A stretch of 48,127 nucleotides of DNA from Abditibacteriota bacterium. Lineage in GTDB: Bacteria; Armatimonadota; UBA5829. The notes under the pieces are model-generated. The model made no database searches and was not told where the DNA came from. It saw only the letters and a list, made by a program, of their open reading frames with translations. This document shows positions 8,870 to 17,689 of this stretch, piece by piece. Position 1 is the stretch's first letter, and each line of letters opens with the position of its first letter. The translations under genes and the position numbers were made by a program. The stretch spans positions 1 through 48,127 of the forward strand of contig JAFSVJ010000103.1 of assembly GCA_017445025.1 (NCBI GenBank), in the 5' to 3' direction.

Positions 8870-9460
8870 TTAATTATTAATTTCCAAGGTTTTGGCAGTT
8901 AAAATACCTTTAACTATTTCTGCTGTCTTTTCGGACTCTTCATTTACTATTAAATAATCATAGTATTTTATATGTTCAAGCTCTGTTTTGGCGGTTTTTA
9001 ATCTCTTCTCTATATCTTCTTCACTGTCCGTGCCTCTGCCCCTTAATCTTTCTTCAAGAAATTCCATAGAAGGAGGAGCAAGGAAAATCAAGACTGTTTC
9101 AGGCATTATTTTTTTAACATTGACAGCACCTTGAACTTCTATTTTTAAGAGAGCATTTTTACCTTCATTTATGAGTTTTTCCACATTTTTCCTTGGAGTG
9201 CCGTAAAAATTATCAGCATAAGAAGCATATTCCACAAAATAATCTTCTTTAATTCTTTGTTGAAAATCTTCCTTTGTCATAAAGTCATAAGCTACACCAT
9301 CAATCTCTCCTTCTCTCGGAGGTCTGGTTGTAGCTGTGACAACTTTATTTAAAGAAAAACTACTTTTAAGATATTCAAGGACAGTATCTTTCCCCACTCC
9401 GCTGGGACCGGAAAGCACAAAGCAAATACCTTTATTTTTATAATATTTTGAATAATCCAT
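8870..9460 (-). CDS. gmk: Guanylate kinase
   Basis: A 196-aa cytoplasmic enzyme that phosphorylates GMP to GDP with ATP. The P-loop is GPSGVGKDT (18-26), in which the usual Ser/Thr after GK is Asp followed by Thr, a variant I believe occurs in some bacterial Gmk proteins. The GMP-binding region is TTRPPREGEIDGVAYDFMT, then FVEYASYADNFYGTPRKNVE, KIEVQGAVNVKK (DVQGA-like motif) and the lid RLRGRGTDSEEDIEKRL. The length is typical. No strong Shine-Dalgarno precedes ATG 9460. It is followed at 2 nt by the truncated coaBC copy; gmk-coaBC linkage is common in bacteria (often with rpoZ between, absent here). Confidence 0.97.
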   Translation of the reverse strand: MDYSKYYKNKGICFVLSGPSGVGKDTVLEYLKSSFSLNKVVTATTRPPREGEIDGVAYDFMTKEDFQQRIKEDYFVEYASYADNFYGTPRKNVEKLINEGKNALLKIEVQGAVNVKKIMPETVLIFLAPPSMEFLEERLRGRGTDSEEDIEKRLKTAKTELEHIKYYDYLIVNEESEKTAEIVKGILTAKTLEINN

Positions 9461-9499
9461 TAGTTCTTATATATAAATTTATTTTAATAATTATTAAAA

Positions 9500-9665
9500 C
9501 ACCAAATCCCCTAAAAATACCTTCTTTTTTGCTTAACAAAATTTCTATTTTCGTGTTTCCTTGAAACCCTACGAGATGGAACTCGTGGGTTTCAATGGTC
9601 CCCTTTATTAAAAGGGGAGATGAGCGGTCCCTTACGTAGTAAAGGGGGGAGAAGTAAGTTCAAAG
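9500..9665. repeat. Composite repeat upstream of gmk, including a 35-nt hairpin unit
   Basis: The hairpin at 9561-9595 (arm TTGAAACCC, one bulged T, ACGAG, loop ATGGAA) occurs base for base at 45864-45898. It is followed by TGGTCCCC, palindromes CCCCTTTATTAAAAGGGG and TTAC-GTA-GTAA (9632-9642), then GGGAGAAGTAAGTTCAAAG with AGGGTGAATCTAAT (also at 45909-45942, and in part inverted at about 17759-17777). AAAAGGGGAGATGAG recurs at about 11778. No gene is present. Confidence 0.82.
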
Positions 9666-9674
9666 AGGGTGAAT

Positions 9675-11669
9675 CTAATCTATCTTATCACCATAGTTGT
9701 CCAAGAATATAGATTTACCATAATTTTTGCTCTCGGGATAATCTCTTATATTCAAATCAAAACTAAACCTAAACTCGTCTGCCATTTGGAGAGCTTTTAT
9801 AACAAAACGATATTCTTTATTCTTTTTAAGGTCAATGGGATAGTAATGATCGTCAGGGGACCAAGTACCTACTCTGTCGCTTCTCAAAATCTCTTTTCCG
9901 TCAAGCCAAATCACAAAAGGACCGGAAAATCCCACATGAAGCTTTGCTTTATAATTTTCACAGGGAACTATGGTTCTTGTAAAGTAATAACAACTCTCTC
10001 CCATGTGGTTTGAAATATCCTTTTCCGTCATGGTAAACTCAGGACACTCAACTTCATAAGGATATTCTTCATCTATCTCACCTTTCAAAAGAGCCTTCTC
10101 ATCTAAATACTCTTCATTTAAGTCCACATATTGATGAAACATCATAAAGCCTTCACCGTTCACAATAGGGTGACAATTTTGGCTTAAATCCTTACTTCTG
10201 TATGGGTTTTCTTTAAACCTTTTCTTATCAAAAACTCCCCAATAAGGACCGTAAACCATAAAGTGATTTGAACCTGCAAAGCCAAAGACTTTTGTGTAAG
10301 TTTCCTCTTCTGTTTCTACAGTTGCTGTAATAAGATTTTTCTGCCAAGCAACTTTTGCGTCGTCCTTAATTTTGGAATATACCACAATTCGTGAAGAGCT
10401 TCCCGCTTCAACTTCAAATTCAATGGAATCCGTTAAATTTTCACCAAATATAACATCTATATTCTTTTTCTTTTCAGGTTTTAAACGAACAACCCCGGAG
10501 ATATTTCTTAAACTTGTATTCGTTAAAACCAATTCACATGCGGCTTCTCCGTCAACATAAGCGGGAATATTATCCACAAGTTCATAAGAAACGCTTATTT
10601 CCAAAGACTTCTTAGGCTCTCTTGAGTAATATCTAACGGAAGCTAATTCATAAACTTCTTTGGGAATATCAAAAATATCTATCTTAGAATTCTTGTTTAT
10701 CATATTTTCAATACCCACAAGGGCTGTATCGACGGCAAAATCATGAATTAATTGATTTTTGTGTTTGTGAGTATTGACATCACAGGTCAAGGTCTTTCCG
10801 AGTTTTTTAAGCCAATCTTTAGGTAAATTCTTGGCACCTAACATAGTTCCCAAAAGAGCACAAGCAGTTCCCGCAGTGCAGTCTGTATCCCAGGTTAGAG
10901 ATGTGGCACAAGCAATAGTTTTCTTAAAATCAAATTCTCCGTAAAGAAGTGACAAAAGAGTAAAAGCAAAATTAAGCTTTGCCTTAGAGCAATCTCTGTC
11001 ACCCCACATTCTTATAAGAGTTAGCCACATTTCCTTTAATGATTCACTATTTGTATAAATATTAAAAGTATCGTAAGCAATTTGTCTTATATCACATTCT
11101 TCCGGAATAAGGTTAAGACCTGCATTTATTATTTCTTCAAAATCATCTGAGACGAATGCTTCCGCATTACAAGCAGCCCAAAACATTTCCGCCCACACAG
11201 AGTTATCTATATGGTCCTGTTCTCCGTCCATTTTAGCAAATTCGGCGGCAAGCTCAGGGTTTCCGGGACATACCACACCCCAAACTTCCGCTCTAATGGG
11301 ACAACCTTCACTTTCAAAGAAAAAAGAGTTGTTAAATCTACCGCTTAAAGGAGGATCTATTCCCCTTTGATAGTTGTTCAAAAAATAACCATATTCAGCA
11401 AAGGAATACCAACATCTGTCTCGCCAATAATTAGCTATATCTATGGATGTAAAATCACATCCTATTTCTTCCATCATTTCAAGCCATATTATTTGAATAT
11501 CCAAATCGTCGTTAGGGTATATTATTTTAGGCCAAATCTTATCCGGACTTAATTCTTCAAATATTTTTTGTCCTTCAAAAGGAGCACCTATAACTCCCCC
11601 TAAGCTCTTTCCGAGCCAACAACCTTCTATTTTATTTACATATTCATCATAGCTGATTATTGATTTCAT
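9675..11669 (-). CDS. ADP-ribosylglycohydrolase-like protein with C-terminal beta-rich domains
   Basis: 664 aa. The N-terminal 330 or so residues are a DraG-type domain: GCWLGKSLGGVIGAPFEG, PNDDLDIQIIWLEMM and TWDTDCTAGTACALLGTMLG, the last being the family's metal-binding D-x-D region. Such enzymes remove ADP-ribose from proteins or nucleic acids; many lone homologues have unknown substrates. The C-terminal half is beta-rich: NHFMVYGPYWGVFDK and SGPFVIWLDGKEILRSDRVG, resembling sugar-binding jelly-roll domains next to glycosidases. Start 11669 has AGGAGACC upstream; an earlier in-frame start at 11705 is less likely. There is no signal peptide, so it is cytoplasmic. It lies downstream of ttcA across repeat DNA. 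The true substrate may be a carbohydrate or nucleoside. Confidence 0.78.
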   Translation of the reverse strand: MKSIISYDEYVNKIEGCWLGKSLGGVIGAPFEGQKIFEELSPDKIWPKIIYPNDDLDIQIIWLEMMEEIGCDFTSIDIANYWRDRCWYSFAEYGYFLNNYQRGIDPPLSGRFNNSFFFESEGCPIRAEVWGVVCPGNPELAAEFAKMDGEQDHIDNSVWAEMFWAACNAEAFVSDDFEEIINAGLNLIPEECDIRQIAYDTFNIYTNSESLKEMWLTLIRMWGDRDCSKAKLNFAFTLLSLLYGEFDFKKTIACATSLTWDTDCTAGTACALLGTMLGAKNLPKDWLKKLGKTLTCDVNTHKHKNQLIHDFAVDTALVGIENMINKNSKIDIFDIPKEVYELASVRYYSREPKKSLEISVSYELVDNIPAYVDGEAACELVLTNTSLRNISGVVRLKPEKKKNIDVIFGENLTDSIEFEVEAGSSSRIVVYSKIKDDAKVAWQKNLITATVETEEETYTKVFGFAGSNHFMVYGPYWGVFDKKRFKENPYRSKDLSQNCHPIVNGEGFMMFHQYVDLNEEYLDEKALLKGEIDEEYPYEVECPEFTMTEKDISNHMGESCYYFTRTIVPCENYKAKLHVGFSGPFVIWLDGKEILRSDRVGTWSPDDHYYPIDLKKNKEYRFVIKALQMADEFRFSFDLNIRDYPESKNYGKSIFLDNYGDKID

Positions 11670-11754
11670 TTTGGTCTCCTCTGTGATTTTTAATACATTA
11701 ATCACAATGCACTTACTATCCTAAATAAAACATATAAAAAAAAACATTTAACTA

Positions 11755-11840
11755 AACTCGCAAAGCGAGGGAATGCAAAAGGGGAGATGAGTGGTTCCCT
11801 TTAACATTTTCCTATTGATAAAAGACATATTTTTTATGTC
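11755..11840. repeat. Repeat fragments and weak terminator after ttcA
   Basis: Contains the hairpin CTCGC, AAA, GCGAG (11757-11769), then AAAAGGGGAGATGAGTGG, which matches the repeat at about 9610-9627. GACATA (11824-11829) and TATGTC (11835-11840) pair, with an A-run on their left, which on the minus strand gives a weak hairpin-plus-T terminator for ttcA. Confidence 0.55.
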
Positions 11841-11854
11841 ATATCTCTTATTTT

Positions 11855-12499
11855 CTATTTTAAAATGTTATCATAGATATTGGGATATTTTAGTAATAAA
11901 TCCTTTAAAATCTCTCTTATTTTTATTCTTCCGCAATTTGGAAGATTTTCACACTTATTCTCACATACCGGCAAATTATTTCTCTCAGTGAAAGAGATTA
12001 TTTTCTTCTCTCTCACGTATAATAAGGGTCTTATAAGTGTGATTTTGTCAAAATAATCCCTCTTAGGAGAAAGTTTTTCAATACCTCGTCCCGTAAAGAG
12101 ATTTAACAAAGCGGTTTCCGCATTATCTTCATAGTTATGACCGATTGCAACTTTGTTAAAACCAATACTGTGAGCACATTCCAAAAGGGTTTTTCTCCTA
12201 ATATGGGCACACCTTATGCAATTTAGTTTATCCGGCACATCCTGTGGTGAGACTTCATAAAGCTTTATCCCCAATTTATTCAAAAAAAGCTTTATTTCTT
12301 CCGAAATATCTTCCATGGGATAAGCCACGAAACAAGCACAAAGGTCAAAAGACAGCTCTTCCCTTAACCCCTCTAAAACCATAAGGCAAGTTAATGAATC
12401 CTTACCCCCGGAGAGGCCCATAAGAACCCTATCTCCGGGAGTAACTAAATCATAATCCCAAATACAAGCCTTTGTAAGCTCGTATATATTACCCTTCAT
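11855..12499 (-). CDS. ttcA: TtcA-family tRNA 2-thiocytidine biosynthesis protein
   Basis: A 214-aa PP-loop ATPase. LSGGKDSLTCLMVL (about 29-42) binds ATP. CIRCAHIRRKTLL carries the CxxC pair and CENKCENLPNCGRIKIREIL the third conserved Cys region; in TtcA three cysteines bind a 4Fe-4S cluster. GHNYEDNAETALLNLFTGRG and LIRPLLYVREKKI are further family motifs. TtcA thiolates cytidine 32 of certain tRNAs. It is shorter than the E. coli enzyme, lacking its C-terminal extension, so a related PP-loop thiolase is possible. The start codon shares its A with the TAA of the upstream gene (TAATG at 12501-12497), implying translational coupling to a secreted protein of no obvious related function. Confidence 0.88.
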   Translation of the reverse strand: MKGNIYELTKACIWDYDLVTPGDRVLMGLSGGKDSLTCLMVLEGLREELSFDLCACFVAYPMEDISEEIKLFLNKLGIKLYEVSPQDVPDKLNCIRCAHIRRKTLLECAHSIGFNKVAIGHNYEDNAETALLNLFTGRGIEKLSPKRDYFDKITLIRPLLYVREKKIISFTERNNLPVCENKCENLPNCGRIKIREILKDLLLKYPNIYDNILK

Positions 12500-14799
12500 T
12501 ACTCTGAAACGACTTTAACGGGAATTACAATAAGATTGTTGGCTCTGTCTGCATCCACACTGCTTAAAAACTTTCCGTTGGCATAAATACCGCAAACCAA
12601 GTTATATATTCCCGTTCTTGAAGGTGTTTCAACTGACATCTCAACAGTAGCCATTCCTCCGGATTTAATTTTCTTCTTGCTTATCCTTGTAAAGCCACCG
12701 TTATCCGTCATAACGCCTTTAGAATTATACCAGTTTGCCACCAGTTTTGCGTCACTGCCCCATGCCGTCTCTCCGGCATTTCTGATAATAACTTTTATAT
12801 CAACTTTGGAATTCTTTACAACTGTTTCCGGGAATTCTGAGATAAGAATAAGTTTTTGGTTAAAGTCTCCTTCCACAAATTCTACGGATTCTTTGTAAAT
12901 GGGAACATACTCATTTTTAACTTTTTCACTGATTACAACAGCATATTTGTTTTCAATATTTTTGGCATTTTCACCCTTTCCCTTGCTGAATTTAAGGCTT
13001 CCTTTAAATTTACCTATCATTCCTATGGGAATATCATCTAAACAACGAATTGCACATCGCTCCTTATCAAAGGACTTTATAATCTCACCGGCTTCGTCAA
13101 CTTGAGCAAGTGTGGCATATAGCTCTTCACCTTTGTTAATTTGCTTTGCGGATAAATTATTAGCATCTAAAATTATATCATAAGACTTTTCAAGTTCCTG
13201 TTTCTTGGTCATATCCACGGAAACAATTTGAAGTCCTTCGTCAAAATCTTCTTCACTTATATTGGTTTTTAACATTAAAGGTTGACTTGTTATAAGCTTT
13301 TCGTTATCGCTTCTCTGAGGTTGTATTTCTATTACCACATCTCCCGGTTCAAGAGGCTTGTTCAAATAATTTACAGGCAAAAGAGATGTGTTTAAACTTA
13401 TACTTTCTCCGGGATTAACTTCTTTTAGAATAGGAATTGGAGCAAAGCCCTGTGAGTAGAAACGATCGTTTTTATACCATCTGTAACCTATTGACATATC
13501 AAGAGGCTTCCAAGCAATACTTCCCACATTTTTGATTATGAAATTAAACTGATTAGGCTCTTTTAGACTTAGGTTTTTGGGAGCGGAATAGTTGGTTATG
13601 GCATAAGCATATTCTGATACAATTCTGTCTTTTAATACATATTTTTCATCACAAGAGACAGCAAAATCACTAAATTCTTCGTTAATTTTGGCAAAGTCAA
13701 AATCTTTTTTATCTGATTTTACATAGAAAGTTCTGTTTGCTTCCTCATCTGAGCTGATAAATCTATACTGATTTGGCACAACAAGCAAGAATTCCTTAAC
13801 TTGCGTGAGAAATTCATTGGTATTATCGGCTTTTATAATAGGCACAATAGGAATAATTCTGTTTTGTTCCAATTCAAGAGCTCTTAGAGCTTCAAGAATA
13901 TGTGACAGGTTATTGTTTACAGGCACATTTAGAATATCAAAAGGCTCTAAGTCCAAAATAGCTTTCTTAACTACGTCCACTCTCTTAGGGTCATCAATAA
14001 AGCTGGTGCCTTCACCTAATACCAGTTCTTTACATACCAATCTTTGAGATTTGAAAGATAATTTATATATATTCTTGTCTACAGGGATTTTTAAGTTGGA
14101 TCGGGTTTTTGTGTTCCATTCACCTTTTTTGATAATTCCGTCAACTACAGGAGCGTTGGAGAGATAAGTTCCACACATTATTCTATTTTGGATTTTAGTC
14201 ACAAATGATGAAGTGTAAGTGGTCATCATCATATCAAACCAAGTGGAAGGGTTGTAAAAGGTGTTTCCATCAGTTAAGTAATAATCCTTTCCCCCCACTC
14301 TGACTCTGTAAGAAAAAGATATGGTCTTGTTTTCCGGGATCATATCGGTAATTAAATCCCAAGGGATAGCCAATTCAATAATAAATCCTGTGTCAATATC
14401 CGTGGAATTGTTCAAAGTTCCCACCACATTAGCGGTTATTTTATGAGAGAAAATGTTTTCATGAACAAATATTCCTGTATCTGTTCCTTTTTTGAACTCA
14501 AAGCCCCCGGCAGCAGATGCTGAAAATGAAAAACAAGAAGAGGTAATAGTTTTTGAATATTTATGATCCAAATCAGCAACTATCTCCAATCCGTCATCAT
14601 CCCCTATGGGAGCGTTAAATTGAACGCTTTTAGCCATAACATTGGGAGACCCCACTTCACAACCGACATAGAAATATGCATCATCCCAAGTTGAATACAG
14701 ATAAACATTATCGTTTTCCGCATCATAATTCTTGTCAAGATCGGCACAAAAAGCACCTACTGACAAAACAAACACCAATAATAAAATAATTTTTCTCAT
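12499..14799 (-). CDS. Secreted protein with N-terminal CBM9-like domain and Ig-like domains
   Basis: A 766-aa exported protein with signal peptide MRKIILLLVFVLSVGAFCA. Residues about 20-205 look like a family 9 carbohydrate-binding fold: NVYLYSTWDDAYFYVGCEV, IGDDDGLEIVADLDHKY and ELAIPWDLI are typical. A middle region (about 210-390) has no recognisable motif. Later segments such as FNFIIKNVGSIAWKPLDMSI and VDIKVIIRNAGETAWGSDAKL resemble CARDB/NEW-type beta-sandwich domains. No catalytic residues were recognised, so a binding or surface role is more likely than an enzyme. It overlaps ttcA by one base. The ribosome-binding site is weak (AGGGTG). Confidence 0.65.
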   Translation of the reverse strand: MRKIILLLVFVLSVGAFCADLDKNYDAENDNVYLYSTWDDAYFYVGCEVGSPNVMAKSVQFNAPIGDDDGLEIVADLDHKYSKTITSSCFSFSASAAGGFEFKKGTDTGIFVHENIFSHKITANVVGTLNNSTDIDTGFIIELAIPWDLITDMIPENKTISFSYRVRVGGKDYYLTDGNTFYNPSTWFDMMMTTYTSSFVTKIQNRIMCGTYLSNAPVVDGIIKKGEWNTKTRSNLKIPVDKNIYKLSFKSQRLVCKELVLGEGTSFIDDPKRVDVVKKAILDLEPFDILNVPVNNNLSHILEALRALELEQNRIIPIVPIIKADNTNEFLTQVKEFLLVVPNQYRFISSDEEANRTFYVKSDKKDFDFAKINEEFSDFAVSCDEKYVLKDRIVSEYAYAITNYSAPKNLSLKEPNQFNFIIKNVGSIAWKPLDMSIGYRWYKNDRFYSQGFAPIPILKEVNPGESISLNTSLLPVNYLNKPLEPGDVVIEIQPQRSDNEKLITSQPLMLKTNISEEDFDEGLQIVSVDMTKKQELEKSYDIILDANNLSAKQINKGEELYATLAQVDEAGEIIKSFDKERCAIRCLDDIPIGMIGKFKGSLKFSKGKGENAKNIENKYAVVISEKVKNEYVPIYKESVEFVEGDFNQKLILISEFPETVVKNSKVDIKVIIRNAGETAWGSDAKLVANWYNSKGVMTDNGGFTRISKKKIKSGGMATVEMSVETPSRTGIYNLVCGIYANGKFLSSVDADRANNLIVIPVKVVSE

Positions 14800-14809
14800 A
14801 AAAACACCC

Positions 14810-14872
14810 TATACTAAAAATCAATAATTAAAAATCAAAAATCAAAATTGTGGTGCTTTGCACCGCTAAGTA
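14810..14872. repeat. AAAATCA tandem units and GGTGC hairpin, remnant of the 47803 element end
   Basis: Four AAATCA-type units are followed by GTGGTGCTTTGCACCGC and TAAG. This matches the reversed right end of the 248-bp element at 47803-48050 (AAATCAG units, then GTGGTGCTTCGCCCCAC and TAAG). On the minus strand the hairpin GGTGC, AAA, GCACC followed by T-rich sequence may also end the aminotransferase transcript. Confidence 0.65.
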
Positions 14873-16030
14873 TCATTTTGCTTTACTTACAAACTCCCCT
14901 ATTTTATCTATCGCTTTTATAATCTTTTTTTTACTTGTTGCATAAGAACAACGAATATATCCTTCTCCACACTCTCCGAAAGCATTCCCTGGAACTGTTG
15001 CAACCTTAGCTTCGTATAAAAGCTGTTTACAAAACTCCTCGCTGGTCAAACCAAAATCCTTCACAGAAGGAAAGACATAAAAAGCACCTTGAGGTTTGTG
15101 ACATTTAAGCCCAATATCATTAAAGCCTTTAACTATAAGATTTCTTCTTTGCCTATACTCTTCAACCATCTCATCACTTAGTGAAATACAATTTCTCAAA
15201 GCTTCAAGAGCACAATATTGACCGCTTATAGGAGCACATAACATAGTATACTGATGAATTTTCATCATAGACTTGATTATATCTCCTCTTCCGCAAGCAT
15301 AACCCACTCTCCAACCGGTCATGGCAAAAGCTTTTGAGAAACCGTTTAGCAAGATTGTTCTGTCAAAGGCACCCTTTATTTGCAGGATACTTTCATGCTC
15401 TTTGTCGTAAGTCAGCCTATCATAAATCTCATCGGAAATGATATACAAATCCTTCTCTTCACACAAATCATATATTTTTTGGTTTATTTCTTTATTTAAA
15501 ACACATCCCGTGGGATTAGAAGGAAAATTTAACAAAATAGCCTTGGTTTTGGAAGTTATGAGCTTTCTCATTTCTTCCAAATCAGGCAAAAAACCGTCTT
15601 TTTCATAGCAAGGAAGAACCACACTCACTCCCCCTGCCATTTCAATTGTAGGCTTATAAGACACATAAGATGGTTCCAAAACAATAATCTCATCACCGGG
15701 ACAGATAAGAGCCCTCATCAAAAGATCCATTGCCTCGCTGACGCCCACGGTGATTAAGATTTCATTATCGGGATTATATTCAACACCTATATGTTTTACT
15801 AAATACTTACTTATTTCTTGCCTTAAAGACAAAAGCCCCAAGTTGGAAGTATAAGAGGTCTTTCCCATTTCCATGGAATCTATGGCGGAAGAAATCATAG
15901 GCCAAGGAGTGACAAAATCCGGTTCACCCACACCTAAACTTATAACCCCTTCCATAGTGGAAACTATATCAAAAAACTTTCTTATTCCACTCTGTGGCAT
16001 ATTTTGGATAAAAGGATTAATAGGCTTCAT
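14873..16030 (-). CDS. PLP-dependent aminotransferase, class I/II (aspartate/aromatic type)
   Basis: A 385-aa fold-type I aminotransferase. The Schiff-base lysine is in NGFSKAFAMTGWRVGYACG. Other family motifs are GVGEPDFVTPWPMI at the N-terminus, LNFPSNPTGCVL (substrate-binding Asn), ISDEIYDRLTYD (Asp that pairs with the PLP nitrogen) and GYIRCSYATS (substrate-carboxylate Arg). The subgroup resembles PatA/AspB-like enzymes; the exact amino donor cannot be told. Its ATG directly abuts the TAA of the upstream Lrp/AsnC gene, so the two are translationally coupled and the regulator probably responds to an amino acid tied to this enzyme. Confidence 0.93.
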   Translation of the reverse strand: MKPINPFIQNMPQSGIRKFFDIVSTMEGVISLGVGEPDFVTPWPMISSAIDSMEMGKTSYTSNLGLLSLRQEISKYLVKHIGVEYNPDNEILITVGVSEAMDLLMRALICPGDEIIVLEPSYVSYKPTIEMAGGVSVVLPCYEKDGFLPDLEEMRKLITSKTKAILLNFPSNPTGCVLNKEINQKIYDLCEEKDLYIISDEIYDRLTYDKEHESILQIKGAFDRTILLNGFSKAFAMTGWRVGYACGRGDIIKSMMKIHQYTMLCAPISGQYCALEALRNCISLSDEMVEEYRQRRNLIVKGFNDIGLKCHKPQGAFYVFPSVKDFGLTSEEFCKQLLYEAKVATVPGNAFGECGEGYIRCSYATSKKKIIKAIDKIGEFVSKAK

Positions 16031-16519
16031 TTATGGGGACACCTGCAACCTTTCATCCTTAGGCTCTTCAAAAATCAAGTTTCCATCGCTTTTATAAGTT
16101 CTCAAAAGAAAACTTGACTGAACAGACAAAATTCCTTCTTCTCTTGCCAGTTTTTCAGCCACAAAAAAAGCCACATCCTGCATGGTCTTTCCTTTGACTA
16201 CAACACGCAAGTCACAAACTCCACTGACAAGAAAGAGAGAATGAACTTCAGGAAATTTGTATATTTTTTTGGCTATATCATCATAACCCACACCCTTGGT
16301 GGGAGTCACCTTACAGTCAATAAAAGCAAACACTGGTTGCTCATCTAATTTTTCACTGTCAATAACAACAGAATATTTTTTTATAATATCACTATTTTCC
16401 AGCTCTTTTCTTATCTTTCTTGCTTCATCTTCTTCTATATCAAGCATTATAGCAATTTGAGCGTCCGTGGTCCTTGCATCTTCGTGTAAAATCTTTATTA
16501 TCTTATCTCTAATGTCCAT
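16031..16519 (-). CDS. Lrp/AsnC-family transcriptional regulator
   Basis: 162 aa. The N-terminal winged helix-turn-helix starts IIKILHEDARTTDAQIAIML with the recognition region EEDEARKIRKELENSDIIKKY. The C-terminal RAM (ligand-binding and oligomerisation) domain includes FIDCKVTP, FPEVHSLFLVSGVCDLRVVV and SVQSSFLLRTYK. Lrp-type proteins sense amino acids and often control adjacent transaminases; here the aminotransferase start abuts this gene's stop. It follows the SpoIID-domain gene by 8 nt, so all three likely share the promoter at 17626-17654. The specific effector is unknown. Confidence 0.93.
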   Translation of the reverse strand: MDIRDKIIKILHEDARTTDAQIAIMLDIEEDEARKIRKELENSDIIKKYSVVIDSEKLDEQPVFAFIDCKVTPTKGVGYDDIAKKIYKFPEVHSLFLVSGVCDLRVVVKGKTMQDVAFFVAEKLAREEGILSVQSSFLLRTYKSDGNLIFEEPKDERLQVSP

Positions 16520-16527
16520 AAAAACCT

Positions 16528-17610
16528 CTAAATCTTTGAAAAAGTTATTCCGAGATAAAAATAAGTCAATATCCTCTTAAAATCCCAGCCTTTCTCTGCC
16601 ATAACAATACAAGACTTTTGGCACATTCCGAAACCATGACCATATCCTTTTCCCGTAAATATCACAGCATTGTTCTTGTTCTCAACACTAAAAAGAGTTG
16701 ATTTTATGTTATCATTTCCTAATAGAGCTCTTAACTTTTCACCGGTTAAGGATTTATTCCCTTTTGCGGTTTTGAAAGTAATAGTCTTGACCCTTCCGGA
16801 TAAATATCTCCCTGTCACTGTTGCCCCGGTGACATCTGTAAATCCTAATTTTCCGGTTAAATCCTTATTGGAAACCACAAATCGCCAAGTCTTATGGTTA
16901 ATGGGGAATGGGTCTTTTACAGTAGAAAGATAAGGAAAATTAGCTTGTCCGTAAACATCCTTCCAACTTTGAGTAGCTCCCCCACCATCTGTGCAATACA
17001 TGGCACTTATGGGATTTCCTCCATAAGTCATAACCAAACCTTGAGTAGCTTGAATAGCTTCGTCAAAAAATATATTTTTCACATAACCTTTATATGTTTG
17101 ACAATGAGTGGTATCACATAAGTGATAGTTTTTGGTCTGTATTTTTTTTAAGACGTAGGTTCTGACAGCTACAGACTGAGCTTTTATGGCTTCAATGTTT
17201 GCATTAGATGTAAATTCGGAAACCAACACACTTCTGACATATTCTTCAATGCTGACAGTATTTGAAAGTTTTAACCTTCCGTCCTTGACTGTCAGATACA
17301 TACTTCCACAATATGAAAAAGTTTTATTGTTAACTTTAAAGGTGACAACTTTTTCATCACTGACCAATACAAAGCTCTTTGCACTATAAACCTTGTCAGC
17401 TTTAAATACAATAAATCCTTTTGATACAGAAACATTTGTAGGCTTATTGATATTTATCAAATCCATGGTGTCAGAATTAAGTATCTTGCAAGGTGGCATA
17501 ACCAATATGGCTGAAGACTTAACGGATGTAATGTCGACAACCACATGATTATCTTGAGCAAACAATGTCCCGGTTATTAATATTAATATAATAATATATA
17601 TTGTTTTCAT
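16528..17610 (-). CDS. SpoIID/LytB-domain protein (peptidoglycan glycan-strand lytic enzyme family)
   Basis: About 360 aa, exported: MKTIYIIILILITGTLFA followed by QD. The central to C-terminal SpoIID domain has NIEAIKAQSVAVRTYVLKK, THCQTYKG, ISAMYCTDGGGATQSWKDVYG and GYGHGFGMCQKSCIVMAEKG, all family hallmarks including the Gln-Ser and GHG(F/V)GMCQ regions. SpoIID cuts denuded glycan strands in sporulating Bacillus; LytB-like relatives occur in many non-sporulating bacteria and act in wall remodelling. No other sporulation genes are seen. A GTG at 17616 is an alternative start; ATG 17610 begins the signal peptide. It heads a three-gene operon with an unusually short leader. Confidence 0.88.
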   Translation of the reverse strand: MKTIYIIILILITGTLFAQDNHVVVDITSVKSSAILVMPPCKILNSDTMDLININKPTNVSVSKGFIVFKADKVYSAKSFVLVSDEKVVTFKVNNKTFSYCGSMYLTVKDGRLKLSNTVSIEEYVRSVLVSEFTSNANIEAIKAQSVAVRTYVLKKIQTKNYHLCDTTHCQTYKGYVKNIFFDEAIQATQGLVMTYGGNPISAMYCTDGGGATQSWKDVYGQANFPYLSTVKDPFPINHKTWRFVVSNKDLTGKLGFTDVTGATVTGRYLSGRVKTITFKTAKGNKSLTGEKLRALLGNDNIKSTLFSVENKNNAVIFTGKGYGHGFGMCQKSCIVMAEKGWDFKRILTYFYLGITFSKI

Positions 17611-17625
17611 ACACACTTCAATTAT

Positions 17626-17654
17626 ATTATATCATATTTTAGTGTTTTTTTTCA
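17626..17654 (-). promoter_or_regulatory. Promoter of the SpoIID-Lrp-aminotransferase operon
   Basis: Minus-strand -35 TTGAAA (17649-17654), 17-bp spacer, -10 TATAAT (17626-17631) preceded by TGA (extended -10). Transcription should begin near 17619, leaving a leader of only about 8-9 nt before ATG 17610. Confidence 0.75.
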
Positions 17655-17689
17655 ACATAATAAAAATACACACCTCTAATATAAAGGTG

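Noticed and set aside
16528..17610. Evidence for endospore formation from the SpoIID domain
   Set aside because: SpoIID/LytB-domain proteins are common in non-sporulating bacteria and no other sporulation gene is in the window.
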